A stretch of DNA of 64,000 bases from CAWFKS01 sp963816435 (GCA_963816435.1 CAWFKS010000005.1:186001-250000), one strand, 5' to 3'; numbered from the stretch's first letter, positions 20,529 to 33,910 are shown. Numbers and translations: made by a program. Notes: generated by a model not told the origin, from the sequence alone.

Positions 20529-21112
20529 CGGTCGCGGTCGACCCCGCGCCTGTAGAGGATGTGGGCGAGGTAGGCGGCCGCGACCGCCGCCGCGACGCCC
20601 AGCCCGGCGCCGATCAGCAGCCTTTCGTGCTTCATCAGTTCGTCGCCGATGAAGGTCTCCGCGCCCAGGCCGAACACGTAGCCGATGCCGCCGAACAGTG
20701 CTGCCCACACCAGCGCGGATATTGCGTTGAGAACTAGGAACAGGGCGACCGGGATGCCCGACAGGCCAGCCGCCACACCTCCGACCAGCCTGAACCCGTA
20801 GACATAGCGATTGAGAAGCACATAGAGCGCCGGATGCGCCTGCATCAGCCGGTGCGCGTGTGCGAAACCCGGCTTTTGCCGCAACTGCTCGACATAGGGA
20901 TGGTCGGCGAATTGCCGGCCGGCAAGGAAGAAGGCGACATCGCCGAGAAACGCTCCGACGGCGGTCACGGCATATGCGTGCCACGGCACGAACACGTGCT
21001 GATGGGCGAAAAACCCGGCGAGGATGGCGGCCGTCTCGCCTTCGGCCAGGCAACCGAGGAAAACCGCGATAAGCCCGTACTGCTCGATCAGGTAGTGGAT
21101 CGTGTCGTTCAT
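20522..21112 (-). CDS. DedA-family membrane protein
   Basis: This 196-residue inner-membrane protein of the DedA (SNARE-associated/VTT) family contains GLIAVFLGCLAEGETAAILAG, a GAFLGDVAFFLAGRQF segment and the membrane-embedded NRYVYGFRLVGGVAAGLSG. DedA proteins act as undecaprenyl-phosphate or phospholipid flippases. An ATGA overlap with the upstream DUF1003 gene (21109-21112) shows translational coupling, so the two membrane proteins may work together. Confidence 0.9.
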   Translation of the reverse strand: MNDTIHYLIEQYGLIAVFLGCLAEGETAAILAGFFAHQHVFVPWHAYAVTAVGAFLGDVAFFLAGRQFADHPYVEQLRQKPGFAHAHRLMQAHPALYVLLNRYVYGFRLVGGVAAGLSGIPVALFLVLNAISALVWAALFGGIGYVFGLGAETFIGDELMKHERLLIGAGLGVAAAVAAAYLAHILYRRGVDRDRQ

Positions 21113-21678
21113 GTGCCTTGGTTCTTGGCCTCGAGCGTGTCGCCAAGGCGTGCCAGTTGCGTCGCGATGTCGGAAATCTGCTCGCGCATGGCGATGATCT
21201 CGCGATGTCTCAGTTCATCGAGCTTCTCGTGCAGCGCCATGATCTCGATTTCGGCCTTGAGGTTCACTTCGTAATCGTGCTCGGCGTCCAGCCGGTCGCG
21301 CGCCGCCTGCCGGTTCTGCGACATCATGATGACCGGAGCCTGAATGGCCGCGAGCATCGACAGGAGCAGATTGAGAAAGATGAAAGGGTAGGGATCGAAG
21401 GCGTGGGTGGCCAGCACCAGCGTATTGACGGCCGACCACAGCACCAGGAAGCCCAGGAAGGCGATGATGAAGCCCCAGGACCCTCCCACGCGGGCGATCG
21501 AATCGGCCAGCCTGTCGCCGACGCTGAGCCCTTTGTCGTAAGTCTGGCCAACGTCCCGCGACACCGGCGTCTGGTCGATCGCGCTCTGCAGAACCCGGTT
21601 TTCCGTTTCGCTCAAATGTTGCTGGCGATGCGGAAACCAGCGCCTCGCGAGATCGGCTACTGTCCTGGCCATTGTCAT
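21109..21678 (-). CDS. DUF1003 membrane protein
   Basis: This 189-residue protein has the DUF1003 core: GDRLADSIARVGGSWGFIIAF, TM1 around FLVLWSAVNTLVL, FDPYPFIFLNLLLSMLAAIQAPVIMMSQNR (TM2 and the conserved SQNR) and a C-terminal coiled-coil-like helix. The family has two membrane helices and unknown function. It is the first gene of a two-gene unit with DedA. The gene divergent to it is the DNA glycosylase. Confidence 0.92.
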   Translation of the reverse strand: MTMARTVADLARRWFPHRQQHLSETENRVLQSAIDQTPVSRDVGQTYDKGLSVGDRLADSIARVGGSWGFIIAFLGFLVLWSAVNTLVLATHAFDPYPFIFLNLLLSMLAAIQAPVIMMSQNRQAARDRLDAEHDYEVNLKAEIEIMALHEKLDELRHREIIAMREQISDIATQLARLGDTLEAKNQGT

Positions 21679-21753
21679 CTCCCTCTTGGCAGCCTGTCCT
21701 GCCTATAGGAGAATCCGCCGCGACGCGCCATTGTGTCGGTGCGGAGGCGGTTC

Positions 21754-22465
21754 ATGAGCGATTTCGACAAGATTCGGGCCCGTGCGGCCGAGCGCAAGGG
21801 CGGCGAGGACGTGCTTTCCTCGCTGCTGGGAACGGCGCCCGACAATTCTGCCATGGCCGATATCCCCGACGACCGCATCCTCTCGATCATGACGAAGCGC
21901 GTCTTCTGCGCAGGCTTCGTGTGGCGCGTGATCGAACAGAAATGGCCGGGTTTCGAGGACGCCTTCCTCGACTTCGAGCCGAAGCGCCTGCTCTTCCAGC
22001 CCGACGATTTCTGGCACGACCTCGCCTCCGACAGCCGCATCGTGAAAAACCCGCAGAAGATAAGATCGGTGCGCGACAACGCCGCCTTCGTGGACAGGGT
22101 ATCGTCCGAGCACGGCGGTTTCGGCAAGTTTCTTGCCGAATGGCCGCCTGACGACCAGCTCGGCCTGCTCGCCTATCTCGGCAAGCACGGCAGCCGGCTG
22201 GGCGGCAATACCGGCCAGTATTTCCTGCGCTGGATAGGTTGGGACGCCTACATCATGTCCGCCGACATGCTGGGCGCGCTGCGCGACTGCCGGCCTCGAG
22301 GTGGGCGAGGGCACTTCGAAGAAGGACAGGCAGGCGATCCAGGAGCAAATGAATCTCTGGCACGAGCAGACCGGGCTCGCCTACACGCACCTGTCGCGCC
22401 TGCTGTCGCTTTCGTGGGGCACCAACCACAGCCCCGAGGAGCTCCGGCAATATATGGGCGACTGA
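21754..22465 (+). CDS. DNA-3-methyladenine glycosylase I-like protein, frameshifted
   Basis: The first 180 residues (MSDFDKIRARAAERKGG..., FVWRVIEQKWPGFEDAFLDF, KIRSVRDNAAFV) match the Tag/AlkD-like glycosylase family that removes alkylated adenine. After ALRDC the frame breaks near 22290. Deleting one C from TGCCGGCCTC gives GLEVGEGTSKKDRQAIQEQ, then HLSRLLSLSWGTNHSPEEL and a stop at 22463-22465, making about 236 residues. The restored C-terminus is family-like. The uninterrupted but shifted frame would instead run on past the true end. Confidence 0.8.
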
Positions 22466-22520
22466 TGGCCCAATGCTTCCGCATTGCCGGTCGCTATCGA
22501 CCGCGATAGACGAGTAGCGC

Positions 22521-24200
22521 ATGACCGAAGCAGCCCCCGACACGATCCGCATTGCCGTCGCCCAATTGAACCCGATCGTCGGCGACATCGCCGGCAACCT
22601 CGCCAAGGCGCGCGAGGCGAGGGCGGACGCCGCCCGCCACGGCGCCGACCTCGTGCTGTTCACCGAGCTTTTCATCGCCGGCTATCCGCCCGAGGACCTG
22701 GTGATGAAGCCGGCCTTCCTGTCGGCCTGCGAACTGGCGGTCGAGGAACTGGCGAAGGACACCGCCGACGGCGGCCCGGGCGTCGTCATGGGCACGCCGC
22801 TGAAGCGTCCGAGCGGCGTCCACAACTCCGTCATGGTCCTCGACGGCGGCGCGGTGATCGCCGAGCGCTACAAGCTCGACCTGCCGAATTACGGCGAGTT
22901 CGACGAAAAGCGCGTCTTCCAGGCCGGGCCCGACATGCCGGGGCCGGTCAATTTCCGTGGCGTCAGGCTCGGCATCCCGATCTGCGAGGACATCTGGGGA
23001 CAGCTCGGCGTGTGCGAGACCCTGGCCGAAAGCGGCGCCGAGATACTGCTCGTGCCCAACGGCTCGCCCTACTATCGCGGCAAGGTCGACGTGCGCCAGC
23101 AGGTGGCGATCGTCCAGGTCATCGAGAGCGGGCTGCCGCTCATCTACGCCAACCAGCTTGGCGGCCAGGACGAACTGGTCTTCGACGGCGCCTCCTTCGC
23201 TATCCAGGCCGACAAGTCGCTGGCCTTCCAGATGAGCGAGTTCGAGGAGTCGGTTTCCATCTCCACGTGGCAGCGCGAAGGCGACACCTGGCGCTGCGCG
23301 AACGGCCCGATGTCGATGATCCCGGAAAAGGAGGAGGCGGACTACCGCGCCTGCATGCTGGGGCTGCGCGACTACGTCAACAAGAACGGCTTCAGGAATG
23401 TCGTGCTCGGTCTTTCGGGAGGCATCGATTCGGCGATCTGCGCCGCACTCGCCGTCGACGCGCTCGGCGAGGAGCGCGTGTTCTGCATCATGATGCCCTA
23501 CCGCTACACCGCGAAAACCTCGATCTCCGATGCCGAGGCCTGCGCCAGGGCGCTCGGCTGCCGCTACGACGTCGTGCCGATCGCCGAACCCGTCGAAGGT
23601 TTCACCAGCGCGCTGTCGCGACTGTTCCAGGGCACCAAGGAAGACATCACCGAGGAGAACCTGCAAAGCCGCACGCGCGGCACCATCCTGATGGCCGTGT
23701 CCAACAAGTTCGGCTCCATGGTGGTGACCACCGGCAACAAGTCGGAGATGTCGGTCGGCTACGCCACGCTCTACGGCGACATGAACGGCGGCTTCAATCC
23801 GATCAAGGACCTCTACAAGATGCAGGTCTATGCGCTCGCCCGCTGGCGCAACGCCCACGTGCCGCCCGGCGCGCTCGGTCCCTCTGGCGAGGTGGTGCCG
23901 GTCAACATCATCGACAAGGCGCCGTCGGCCGAGCTTCGGCCCGACCAGACGGACCAGGATTCGCTGCCGCCCTATCCCGTCCTCGACGAGATCCTCGAAT
24001 GTCTCGTGGAAAACGAGATGGGTGTCGACGAGATCGTCGCGCGCGGCCACGACCGCGAGACGGTGCACAGGGTGGAGAACCTGCTCTACATCGCCGAATA
24101 CAAGCGCCGGCAGGCCGCACCCGGCGTGAAGATCACGAAGAAGAACTTCGGCCGCGACCGCCGCTATCCGATCACCAACCGGTTCCGCGACAGGAGCTGA
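22521..24200 (+). CDS. nadE: Glutamine-dependent NAD+ synthetase
   Basis: This 559-residue enzyme converts nicotinic acid adenine dinucleotide to NAD+ using glutamine. The N-terminal nitrilase-type glutaminase (residues about 1-270) shows ELFIAGYPPEDL, a YKLDLPNYGEFDEKRVF loop and the cysteine in IPICEDIWG. The synthetase domain has the P-loop LGLSGGIDSAICAAL and TGNKSEMSVGYATLYGDMNGG. The length and order are those of the two-domain bacterial type. It starts 55 bases after the glycosylase and is intact, unlike many neighbours. Confidence 0.97.
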   Translation: MTEAAPDTIRIAVAQLNPIVGDIAGNLAKAREARADAARHGADLVLFTELFIAGYPPEDLVMKPAFLSACELAVEELAKDTADGGPGVVMGTPLKRPSGVHNSVMVLDGGAVIAERYKLDLPNYGEFDEKRVFQAGPDMPGPVNFRGVRLGIPICEDIWGQLGVCETLAESGAEILLVPNGSPYYRGKVDVRQQVAIVQVIESGLPLIYANQLGGQDELVFDGASFAIQADKSLAFQMSEFEESVSISTWQREGDTWRCANGPMSMIPEKEEADYRACMLGLRDYVNKNGFRNVVLGLSGGIDSAICAALAVDALGEERVFCIMMPYRYTAKTSISDAEACARALGCRYDVVPIAEPVEGFTSALSRLFQGTKEDITEENLQSRTRGTILMAVSNKFGSMVVTTGNKSEMSVGYATLYGDMNGGFNPIKDLYKMQVYALARWRNAHVPPGALGPSGEVVPVNIIDKAPSAELRPDQTDQDSLPPYPVLDEILECLVENEMGVDEIVARGHDRETVHRVENLLYIAEYKRRQAAPGVKITKKNFGRDRRYPITNRFRDRS

Positions 24201-24327
24201 AGACAGCTTCCAGCGTGGGCGCCTTGCAAGCGGCGCTCGCGGCGCATGGTTGCATTCCCCTGCGTCAGTCGTCAGACTGCCGCAGCGCCCCCGACGGGGC
24301 CGTCGACCAGAAGATCGGAGAGACAGC

Positions 24328-26583
24328 ATGACCGCCGGAGCGAGCTTCTTTTCACGTTTGATGTGCCTTCTGGCGCTCGCCGTTTGTTCGAGCCTGCCGG
24401 CGGCCGCGCAGGAGGCGGCGCCTCACAAGACCATTCTGGTGCTGGACGCCTCCGGCTCGATGTGGGGCCAGCTCCAGGGCGAGGCGAAGATCACCATTGC
24501 CCAGCGTGTGGTCACCGACCTGCTGGACCGGCTTCCCGACAGCCAGCAACTCGGGCTGATGGCCTATGGCCATCGCCGCAAGGGCGACTGTTCCGATATC
24601 GAGTTGCTGGTGGCTCCCGGCGCGGATACCCGCGACGAGATCGCTGCCGCGGTGGCCAGGATCAGCCCGAAAGGCAAGACGCCGCTTTCAGCGGCGGTCA
24701 TCCAGGCCGCGGAGCAGCTCAAATATGAGGAAGAGCCGGCTACCGTCATCCTGGTCTCCGACGGTCGCGAAACCTGCGACATGGACCCTTGTGAAGTGGG
24801 CACGGCGTCTCGAGCAGACCGGCGTCGGCTTCACGGCCCATGTCATCGGCTTCGACGTGTCCGACGCCGAGGACCGGCGCCAGCTGCAATGTCTGGCCGA
24901 AAATACCGGCGGGCGTTTTCTCACCGCCTCCAATGCCAGCGAACTGTCGGAGGCGCTGGAGGAGGTCAGCGCGACGCCGGCGCCGCGAGCCGCAGCCGGC
25001 GAAGATCGACGTCGTGATCGAGGCGATCGACGGCGCCGGCGGCAAGCCGATAACACGTGGCCTGACCTGGGATCTCACCAATCTGGACAGCGGAACCGCC
25101 GTGCTTTCCGGCTTCGATATCGCGACCGTCAACATGGCGCTCGAACCAGGCAGGTATCGCGCCGATGTGACCCGCAGCGACGATGGCGCCAAGGCGTCCG
25201 CCGAATTCGAAGTCGCCACCGGCGGCGACCAGCACCACCAGCTCGTGCTGGAGTCGACTTTGCCCGACGCCACAGTAGCGGGGCCGCAGACGGCCGCCGC
25301 TGGCTCGACGGTCATGGTGGAATGGACGGGGCCTGAAGCCGCCAACGACTTCGTCAGCGTCGCGAAGCCCGACCAGAAGGGCGGGCAGTACGTGAACTAC
25401 ACCTATGTTCGGGAGGGCTCGCCGCTGAAATTGCTGATGCCTGCCGAGCCCGGCCAGTACGAGCTGCGTTACGTGTTGCGGGATCGGGGTGAGATCCTTG
25501 CGCGGCAGGCCGTGAAGGTTGAAGCCGTGACGGCCTCGGTGAGTGCGCCGGCCACGGTCGCAGCCGGCTCCACCATTCCGGTTCAATGGACCGGCCCAGA
25601 CTACCAGAATGACTACGTTTCCGTCGCCAGGCCCGACATGGAGGGCGGCCAGTACGTGAATTACACCTACACACGCGAAGGCTCGCCGGCGAAGCTGGTG
25701 ATGCCGCCCGAGCCCGGCGACTACGAAATCCGCTACATTCAGCGGCAGGATGGGACGATCTTGGCGCGGCAGGCCGTGAAGGTGGAAGCCGTGCAGGCGT
25801 CGGTGAGCGCCCCGGCCACTGTGGCGGCCGGCTCGACCGTTCCGGTTCAATGGTCCGGCCCGGACTATCAGAACGACTACGTTTCCGTCGCCAGGCCCGA
25901 CATGAAGGGCAGCCAGTACGTGAACTACACCTACACGCGCGAAGGCTCGCCGGCGAAGCTGGTGATGCCGCCGGAGCCCGGCGACTACGAGATCCGCTAT
26001 ATCCAGCGGCAGGATGGTACGGTGTCTGGCGCGGCAGGCCGTGAAGGTTGAAGCCGTGCAGGCCTCGGTGAGCGCCCCGGCCACGGTGGCGGCTGGTTCG
26101 ACGGTGCCGGTTCAGTGGACCGGCCCCGACTATCAGAACGACTACATTTCCGTCGCCAGGCCCGACCAGAAGGGCAGCCAATACGTGAACTACACCTACA
26201 CGCGCGAAGGCTCGCCGGCGAAGCTGGTGATGCCGCCGGAGCCCGGTGACTACGAAATCCGCTACATCCAGCGGCAGGGCGGAACGGTGTTGGCGAGTCA
26301 GTCGCTGTCGGTCAGCGACGTCGATGCCAGCGTTTCAGGGCCCGCGAGCGCTGATGCCGGCGCTCAGATCGTGGTCCAGTGGACCGGCCCCGACTACCAG
26401 AACGACTTCATTTCGATAGCCGAGGCAGGGTCCAAGGGCTCGCAATACAAGAGCTACGCCTACACCCGTCAGGGCTCGCCGGCGAAACTGAAGGTCCCGG
26501 ATGCGGCAGGGGCATACGAGTTGCGCTACGTCATGCGCCAGTCCGGCCGCATCCTCGCCTCGCAATCCTTCGAGGTGAAATAG
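24328..26583 (+). CDS. Secreted von Willebrand A protein with five 88-residue repeats, frameshifted
   Basis: A signal peptide (residues about 1-28, LALAVCSSLPAAAQ) precedes a VWA domain with a MIDAS motif DASGSMWGQ and the later VSDGRETCD. Five beta-sandwich-like repeats of 88 residues follow, each with VQWTGPDYQNDYVS, G-QYVNYTYTREGSPAKL and G-YEIRY. Three +1 breaks are inferred (near 24808, 24984 and 26025). Removing one base at each restores CEVGTALEQTGVGF, the link to AKIDVVIEAIDG, and GTVLARQAVK. The reconstructed length is about 750 residues. It is likely envelope-associated; its ligand is unknown. No partner gene is apparent. Confidence 0.82.
25258..26580 (+). repeat. Five tandem 264-bp coding repeats
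   Basis: The spacing of the recurring GCCGTGAAGGT-GAAGCCGTG junction is 264 bases (25509, 25773) and then 265 (26038), the extra base being the inferred insertion near 26025. Copies 2-4 are the most alike; copies 1 and 5 are diverged. This points to recent unequal duplication inside the gene. Confidence 0.85.
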
Positions 26584-26802
26584 CCCGAGCCCGGCCCGAA
26601 CGGCTGCCAAAGCCCGCCGTCGGAACGTTGGCGGCCGACGGGCGCAGATCGCCCTGGCCGAATCCGCGCCTGAGATCTGACCGTTGATTCCGGTGCCGCG
26701 AGGGTGCACCGTCCCGGTGTTTCATCTTCGGCCGTTACGCTCGAAGCCATGGCGTCGCCCCTGGCTGCCGTCGACGGCCCATTTTCCTCAAGGTCGTTTC
26801 CA

Positions 26803-28048
26803 ATGGGCTTCGTTTCCTTCATCCGCGACAACGCGCGCTGGCTCGCTGGCGGCTTTCTCCTCACCTATTTCTCGTCGTTCGGGCAGACCTTCTTCATCTC
26901 GCTGTCGGCCGGCAACATTCGTGACGAATACGGGCTGTCGAACGGCGGCTGGGGCATGCTCTACATGATCGCCACGCTGGCCAGCGCGTTCACGATGCCC
27001 CGCTTCGGCCGCATCGTCGACCGCTACTCCGTCGCCACGGTCACGCTGATCATCGTGCCGGTGCTGGCGATTGCCTGCATCCTGATGTCGCTGTCGAGGC
27101 AGGTCGTCTTCCTGGTCGTGGCGGTCTATCTGCTGCGCCTGTTCGGGCAGGGCATGATGAGCCAGAACGCGTTGACGGCGCTGGGGCGGTGGTTCGTCGG
27201 CCAGCGCGGCAAGGCGATCGCGCTCGGAGCGCATCGGCGTCAATGCGGGAGAGGCGACGTTTCCCTTCCTGTTCGTGCTCGCCGCCGGCCAGTTCGGCTG
27301 GCGTTCGACATGGCTGATGGCCGCCGCCGTGCTGATCGTCGTGGCCCTGCCGCTGATATTCTCGCTGGTGAAGCTCGATCGCGCGCCGCGTGCCAGCGAT
27401 CCGGCCGTCCGCGTCACCTATGCACGCGACTGGACGCGCGCCGAGGTGTTGCGCGACCCGATCTTCTACCTCGCCATGCTCGGCGTCATGGCGCCCGGCT
27501 TCATCGGCACGACCATCTTCTTTCACCAGGTCTATCTGGTCGAACTGCGCGGCTGGTCGCTGGAGGTCTTCGCAGCGTCCTTCACCTTCATGGCGATAAT
27601 GGTCGTCTCGAGCGCGCTGGTGGCGGGACAGCTCGTCGACAAGCTCTCCGCCGTATCCCTGCTGCCGGTCTTCCTGGTGCCGCTCGGGTTTGCCTGCCTG
27701 GTGCTCGGCCTGGGCGAGGCGCAATGGAGCGCCTTCGTCTTCATGGGGCTTATGGGGCTGACCTACGGGTTTTCCAACACCATCTTCGGCGCGCTCTGGC
27801 CCGAGATCTACGGCATGAAGCACCTGGGAGCCGTGCGGGCGATGACGGTGGCGATCGGCGTCTTCGCCACCGCCATGGGGCCGGGGCTGACCGGCTATCT
27901 CATCGACGCCGGCGTCGACTATCCCGCCCAGATCGTCACCATGGGGCTCTACTGTTTCGCCGCGTGCTTCATGCTGCTGTTCGTGTCGCGGCGGCTCAAG
28001 GCGCGCGCCTTGCCAAGCGCGGAGGCCTCGGCTACGCCCGCCAGATGA
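26803..28048 (+). CDS. Major facilitator superfamily transporter, frameshifted
   Basis: This protein has twelve predicted membrane segments and is about 414 residues once repaired. It begins [20 protein letters not shown]; the TM2-TM3 region has the conserved [12 protein letters not shown] loop. The frame breaks near 27226: one base removed from CGCTCGGAGCGCATC reconnects to [20 protein letters not shown] and FGWRSTW. The organisation resembles MFS monocarboxylate/oxalate-type carriers, but the substrate is not readable from sequence. An upstream in-frame ATG at 26704 lacks family similarity. The stop overlaps the gltX start (ATGA), so the two are coupled. Confidence 0.82.
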
Positions 28049-29418
28049 CCGTCACCGTCCGTTTCGCGCCGTCGCCTACCGGCAACATCCATATCGGCAA
28101 CGCGCGCACAGCCTTGTTCAACTGGCTGTTCGCGAAGAACCATGGCGGGCGGTTCATCCTTCGCTTCGACGACACCGACCGCGCGAGGTCGCGCGAGGAA
28201 TATGCCATTGGCATCGCCGAGGACCTCGCCTGGCTCGGCATCTTTCCCGACCGGGTTGAGCACCAGTCGAAGCGCATCGCCAAATACGAGGCCGCGGCCG
28301 GGACATTGAAGGCGGCCGGGCTGCTCTATCCCTGCTACGAGACCGCCGACGAACTGGAGCGCCGCCGCCGTCAGCGCCGCGCGCGCAAGCTGCCGCCGGT
28401 CTACGGACGCGAGGCGCTGACGCTTTCGGCGGACGACCGGGCGAAGCTCGAGGCGGAAGGACGCAAGCCGCACTGGCGCTTTCTGCTGCCCAACTTCGCG
28501 TCCGATCCGCAGCGGCCCGAGCGAACCGAGATATTCTGGGACGATCTGGTGCGCGGCCCGCAGACGGTCGATCTCGCCTCGCTCTCCGATCCGGTGCTGG
28601 TGCGCGAGGACGGCACGTTTCTCTACACCTTCACCTCCGTCGTCGACGATGCCGAAATGGCTGTCACGCAAATCATTCGCGGCGACGACCATGTCACCAA
28701 CACGGGCGTCCAGATTGCGCTCTTCAAGGCACTGGACAGCACCCCACCGGCATTCGGGCACCACAATCTGCTCACCGCGGCTTCGGGCGAGGGGCTGTCG
28801 AAGCGCAGCGGCGCGCTGTCGCTCCGGGGGCTGCGGGAGGCCGGCATAGAGCCGATGGCGGTTGCCTCTCTGGCCGTGCTGGTCGGCACCTCGGAAAGTG
28901 TGGCCGCCGTCGCCACGATGGAGGAGCTGCAGCAGCGCTTCGACCTCGCTCATGCCTCGCGTTCCGCGGCCAAGTTCGACCCGGCCGAACTCGGGCTGCT
29001 CAACCGTCAGCTCGTCCACGAAATGCCCTTCGACGCCGTGCGTGACCGGCTGGCCGGCTTCGGCATAGAAGGCACCCGCGGCAGACAGTTCTGGGAAGCG
29101 GTCCGTCCTAATCTTGAGACCGTCGGGGAGGCGGGCGAGTGGTGGCGCATTCTTGCCGACGGCCCTGCCGAACCGGTCTCACTTGGTGAGGACGATCTCG
29201 AGTTCGTCCGCTACGCCTTCGATCACCTGCCGCCCGAACCCTGGGACGGCGAGACCTGGAAGCGCTGGACCGGCGCCTTGAAGGTGAAGTTCGGCAGGCG
29301 CGGCAAGGAACTGTTCCTGCCGCTGAGGCTGGCGATCACCGGTCGCGCGTCCGGCCCGGATCTCGCAGGTCTATTGCCTCTCCTGGATCGGGAAGGAATG
29401 CTGGCCCGACGACCCTGA
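28045..29418 (+). CDS. gltX: Glutamyl-tRNA synthetase (class I), compact form
   Basis: This 457-residue enzyme charges tRNA-Glu. The HIGH motif is HIGN at residues 16-19 ([14 protein letters not shown]); the KMSKS-equivalent is GEGLSKRSG. It also has [13 protein letters not shown] and LFNWLFA. Rhizobia usually have two gltX genes, and this compact copy may be the non-discriminating or tRNA-Gln-specific one; that assignment is inference. It overlaps the MFS stop by four bases and converges with the DUF2865 gene, sharing about 80 bases tail-to-tail. Confidence 0.93.
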   Translation: MTVTVRFAPSPTGNIHIGNARTALFNWLFAKNHGGRFILRFDDTDRARSREEYAIGIAEDLAWLGIFPDRVEHQSKRIAKYEAAAGTLKAAGLLYPCYETADELERRRRQRRARKLPPVYGREALTLSADDRAKLEAEGRKPHWRFLLPNFASDPQRPERTEIFWDDLVRGPQTVDLASLSDPVLVREDGTFLYTFTSVVDDAEMAVTQIIRGDDHVTNTGVQIALFKALDSTPPAFGHHNLLTAASGEGLSKRSGALSLRGLREAGIEPMAVASLAVLVGTSESVAAVATMEELQQRFDLAHASRSAAKFDPAELGLLNRQLVHEMPFDAVRDRLAGFGIEGTRGRQFWEAVRPNLETVGEAGEWWRILADGPAEPVSLGEDDLEFVRYAFDHLPPEPWDGETWKRWTGALKVKFGRRGKELFLPLRLAITGRASGPDLAGLLPLLDREGMLARRP

Positions 29419-30589
29419 CATGGCGCTCGCCTTCGCTCGAGGCGGCGCCTGCCGCGGCCTCGGGCGCCGTCGCGTCGATTCCGCGCCGCAGTTCCCCGTC
29501 AAGGCTGGCAATGGCTTCATCCTTGCGGGTCTTGATCGTTTCTATGCTCTTGCCGAGCGTCTGCTGGGGCGATTCGCCGTCGCGGGCCGGCCGGCGCGCC
29601 TCGACGGCGCCGTCGTCGCGCGACTCGCCGGCAAGAATCGAGAAGCTCTTCGTCGTCGCCATGTTGCAGCCGCACTGCGCAGGTCGTGCCGCGTCGGTGC
29701 GCTTGTAGAGGAACGCGTTCGGCAGTTCGGTGTACGGAGCCCCGGTCGACGCCGAGACCATCGCCGAGGACTCCTGCTCGGGAAAGGCGTGATAGTAGAG
29801 CTGAACGTCTGCTCCAGGGCAGAGCCGTTCGCAGCTCTGCTGGTCGCGCGGAAAGTCGAAGCGGGTGGCTTGGGTCGAGATCGGAAAGAAATAGCCGTCG
29901 CAGGTTCTGACGCAGAGCGTGCGAAGTCTGGTGCCCGGAGCCTCATCGGAAGCAGTGTCGCGAGGCTCCTCGCGCTCGTCGATCGACGATTCCGTTTCGC
30001 CGATGCCCTTGCGTCTGGCATTCTCCATTTCCTGGATCGCGCGATAGCGGTCCTGGCGGTCGAAGAGCCTGTCGTAGAGCGACCGGTGCCTGTCGCGGTC
30101 GTCTTCGAGGTTAGCGGCCGTCTCGGCGCGCCCGCCACGACAGCCGTTTAGTTCGAGCGAGGCCAGGATATGCGAGCGCTGGCGTTCGGGATCGCCGCGA
30201 CTGCCGGCGGACAGCTCGTTGAGCCGCGCCTGGAGCTCGAACAGGTTGCGCCGCATCTGGTCGATGGTGGCATTGAGCGTGCCGCAGCGCCTGTGCATTG
30301 CCGGCCGAAATGCCGAAGCCGCAACCGGCGGAGCGCGCCTGACGGAGGGTCGCATCCAGTTGGCGCTGCTGCCGATCGACCGCCTGTGAATAGGCACGGA
30401 ATTCCGCAGACCCGCCGGCGGGCGGCAACGCGGCGAGCTGTGCTTCAAGCTGCCTGCAAACGTTGCGAGCCGCCGCGGGATCGCCTCGCGAAAGCGGTCA
30501 AGCCAGGAGCGCGAGGGCGCCGAGAAGCCAGCGGCCTGCCGGCCGCCGTGTGCGCTGCCCGCTTGCCGTTCCGTTTCGTGGTCGCCCGG

Positions 30590-30593
<4 letters not shown>
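29336..30593 (-). CDS. DUF2865 exported protein, broken by an in-frame stop and a frameshift
   Basis: The C-terminal half shows the DUF2865 signature: [43 protein letters not shown] and [12 protein letters not shown], ending with [20 protein letters not shown]. The N-terminus from ATG 30593 looks like a signal peptide ([10 protein letters not shown]), but TGA occurs in frame at 30498-30500. The coding pattern resumes after it ([19 protein letters not shown]). A +1 break near 30291 joins GNAQR to [14 protein letters not shown]2865 proteins are Rhizobiales-specific and uncharacterised. The gene is either decayed or misread; the start is uncertain. Confidence 0.7.
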
Positions 30594-33040
<2,447 letters not shown>

Positions 33041-33065
33041 GCCGCTCCCCCGCTCGCCGCCCGCC

Positions 33066-33910
33066 TCAGCCGGCGACGACCTTCTGCCGCTGTTCACCAA
33101 GGCCGGCGATCCCCAGGCGCATCTCGTCGCCCGGCTTCAGGTAGACGCCGGGATTGCGGCCCATACCCACGCCGGGCGGCGTGCCCGTGATGACGATGTC
33201 GCCCGGTTCAAGCACCATGAACTGCGACAGGTAGGAGATGATGTGCACGACCGGGAAGATCATCGTCGCGGTGTTGCCGGTCTGCATGCGCTCGCCGTTG
33301 AGGTCGAGGAACATGTCGAGATCCTGCGGATCGGCGACCTCGTCGGGCGTCACCAGCCACGGACCGAGCGGCCCGAAGGTGGGAGAGCTCTTGCCCTTGA
33401 TCCATTGCCCGCCGCGATTTGCCTGAAAGTCGCGCTCCGACACGTCGTTGCAAAGCGTGTAGCCGAAGATGCAGTCGAGGGCGTCTTGCTCGGCAACGTA
33501 GTGGCTGCGCTTGCCGATGACGAAGCCGAGTTCGACCTCCCAGTCGAGCGCGGTTGGAGTTCCTGGGCAGCATCACCTCGTCGTACGGTCCCGGAAAGGC
33601 AGCTCGGCGCCTTCGAGAACACGATCGGTTCGGTCGGGATCGCCGCGCCGGATTCTGCGGCATGATCGGCATAGTTGAGGCCGATCGCAATGAAGTGGCC
33701 GGTGCGCGACAGGGGCGCACCGATCCGCGCGCCTTTGGGCGCCGCCGGCAGCGTCGACAGGTCGGCTGCTCGCACTTTCGCGATGAGATCGGGACCGATC
33801 GTCTCCGGCGTGATGTCGTCGACCAGCGATGAGATATCGCGGATCGTGCCGTCGCCATCCAGAACCCCGGGCCGTTCGCTACCCTTCTCCCCAAAACGCA
33901 GAAATTTCAA
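33066..33910 (-). CDS. Fumarylacetoacetate-hydrolase family protein, twice frameshifted
   Basis: The N-terminus MKFLRFGEKGSERPGVLDGDG and the middle GLNYADHAAESGA leading to EPIVFSKAPSCLSG, then the C-terminal DIVITGTPPGVGMG, identify an FAH/2-hydroxyhepta-2,4-diene-dioate isomerase-like enzyme. Two +1 breaks (near 33590 and 33553) are needed to read GPYDEVMLPRNS and TALDWEVELGFVIGK. The repaired length is about 280 residues, normal for the family. Substrate unknown; FAH proteins act on C-C bonds of 2,4-diketo acids. It lies between the SDR gene and maeB on the same strand. Confidence 0.85.

Noticed and set aside
25258..26580. CRISPR-like array of repeats
   Set aside because: The 264-bp units have no spacers and are in-frame coding repeats of a VWA protein.
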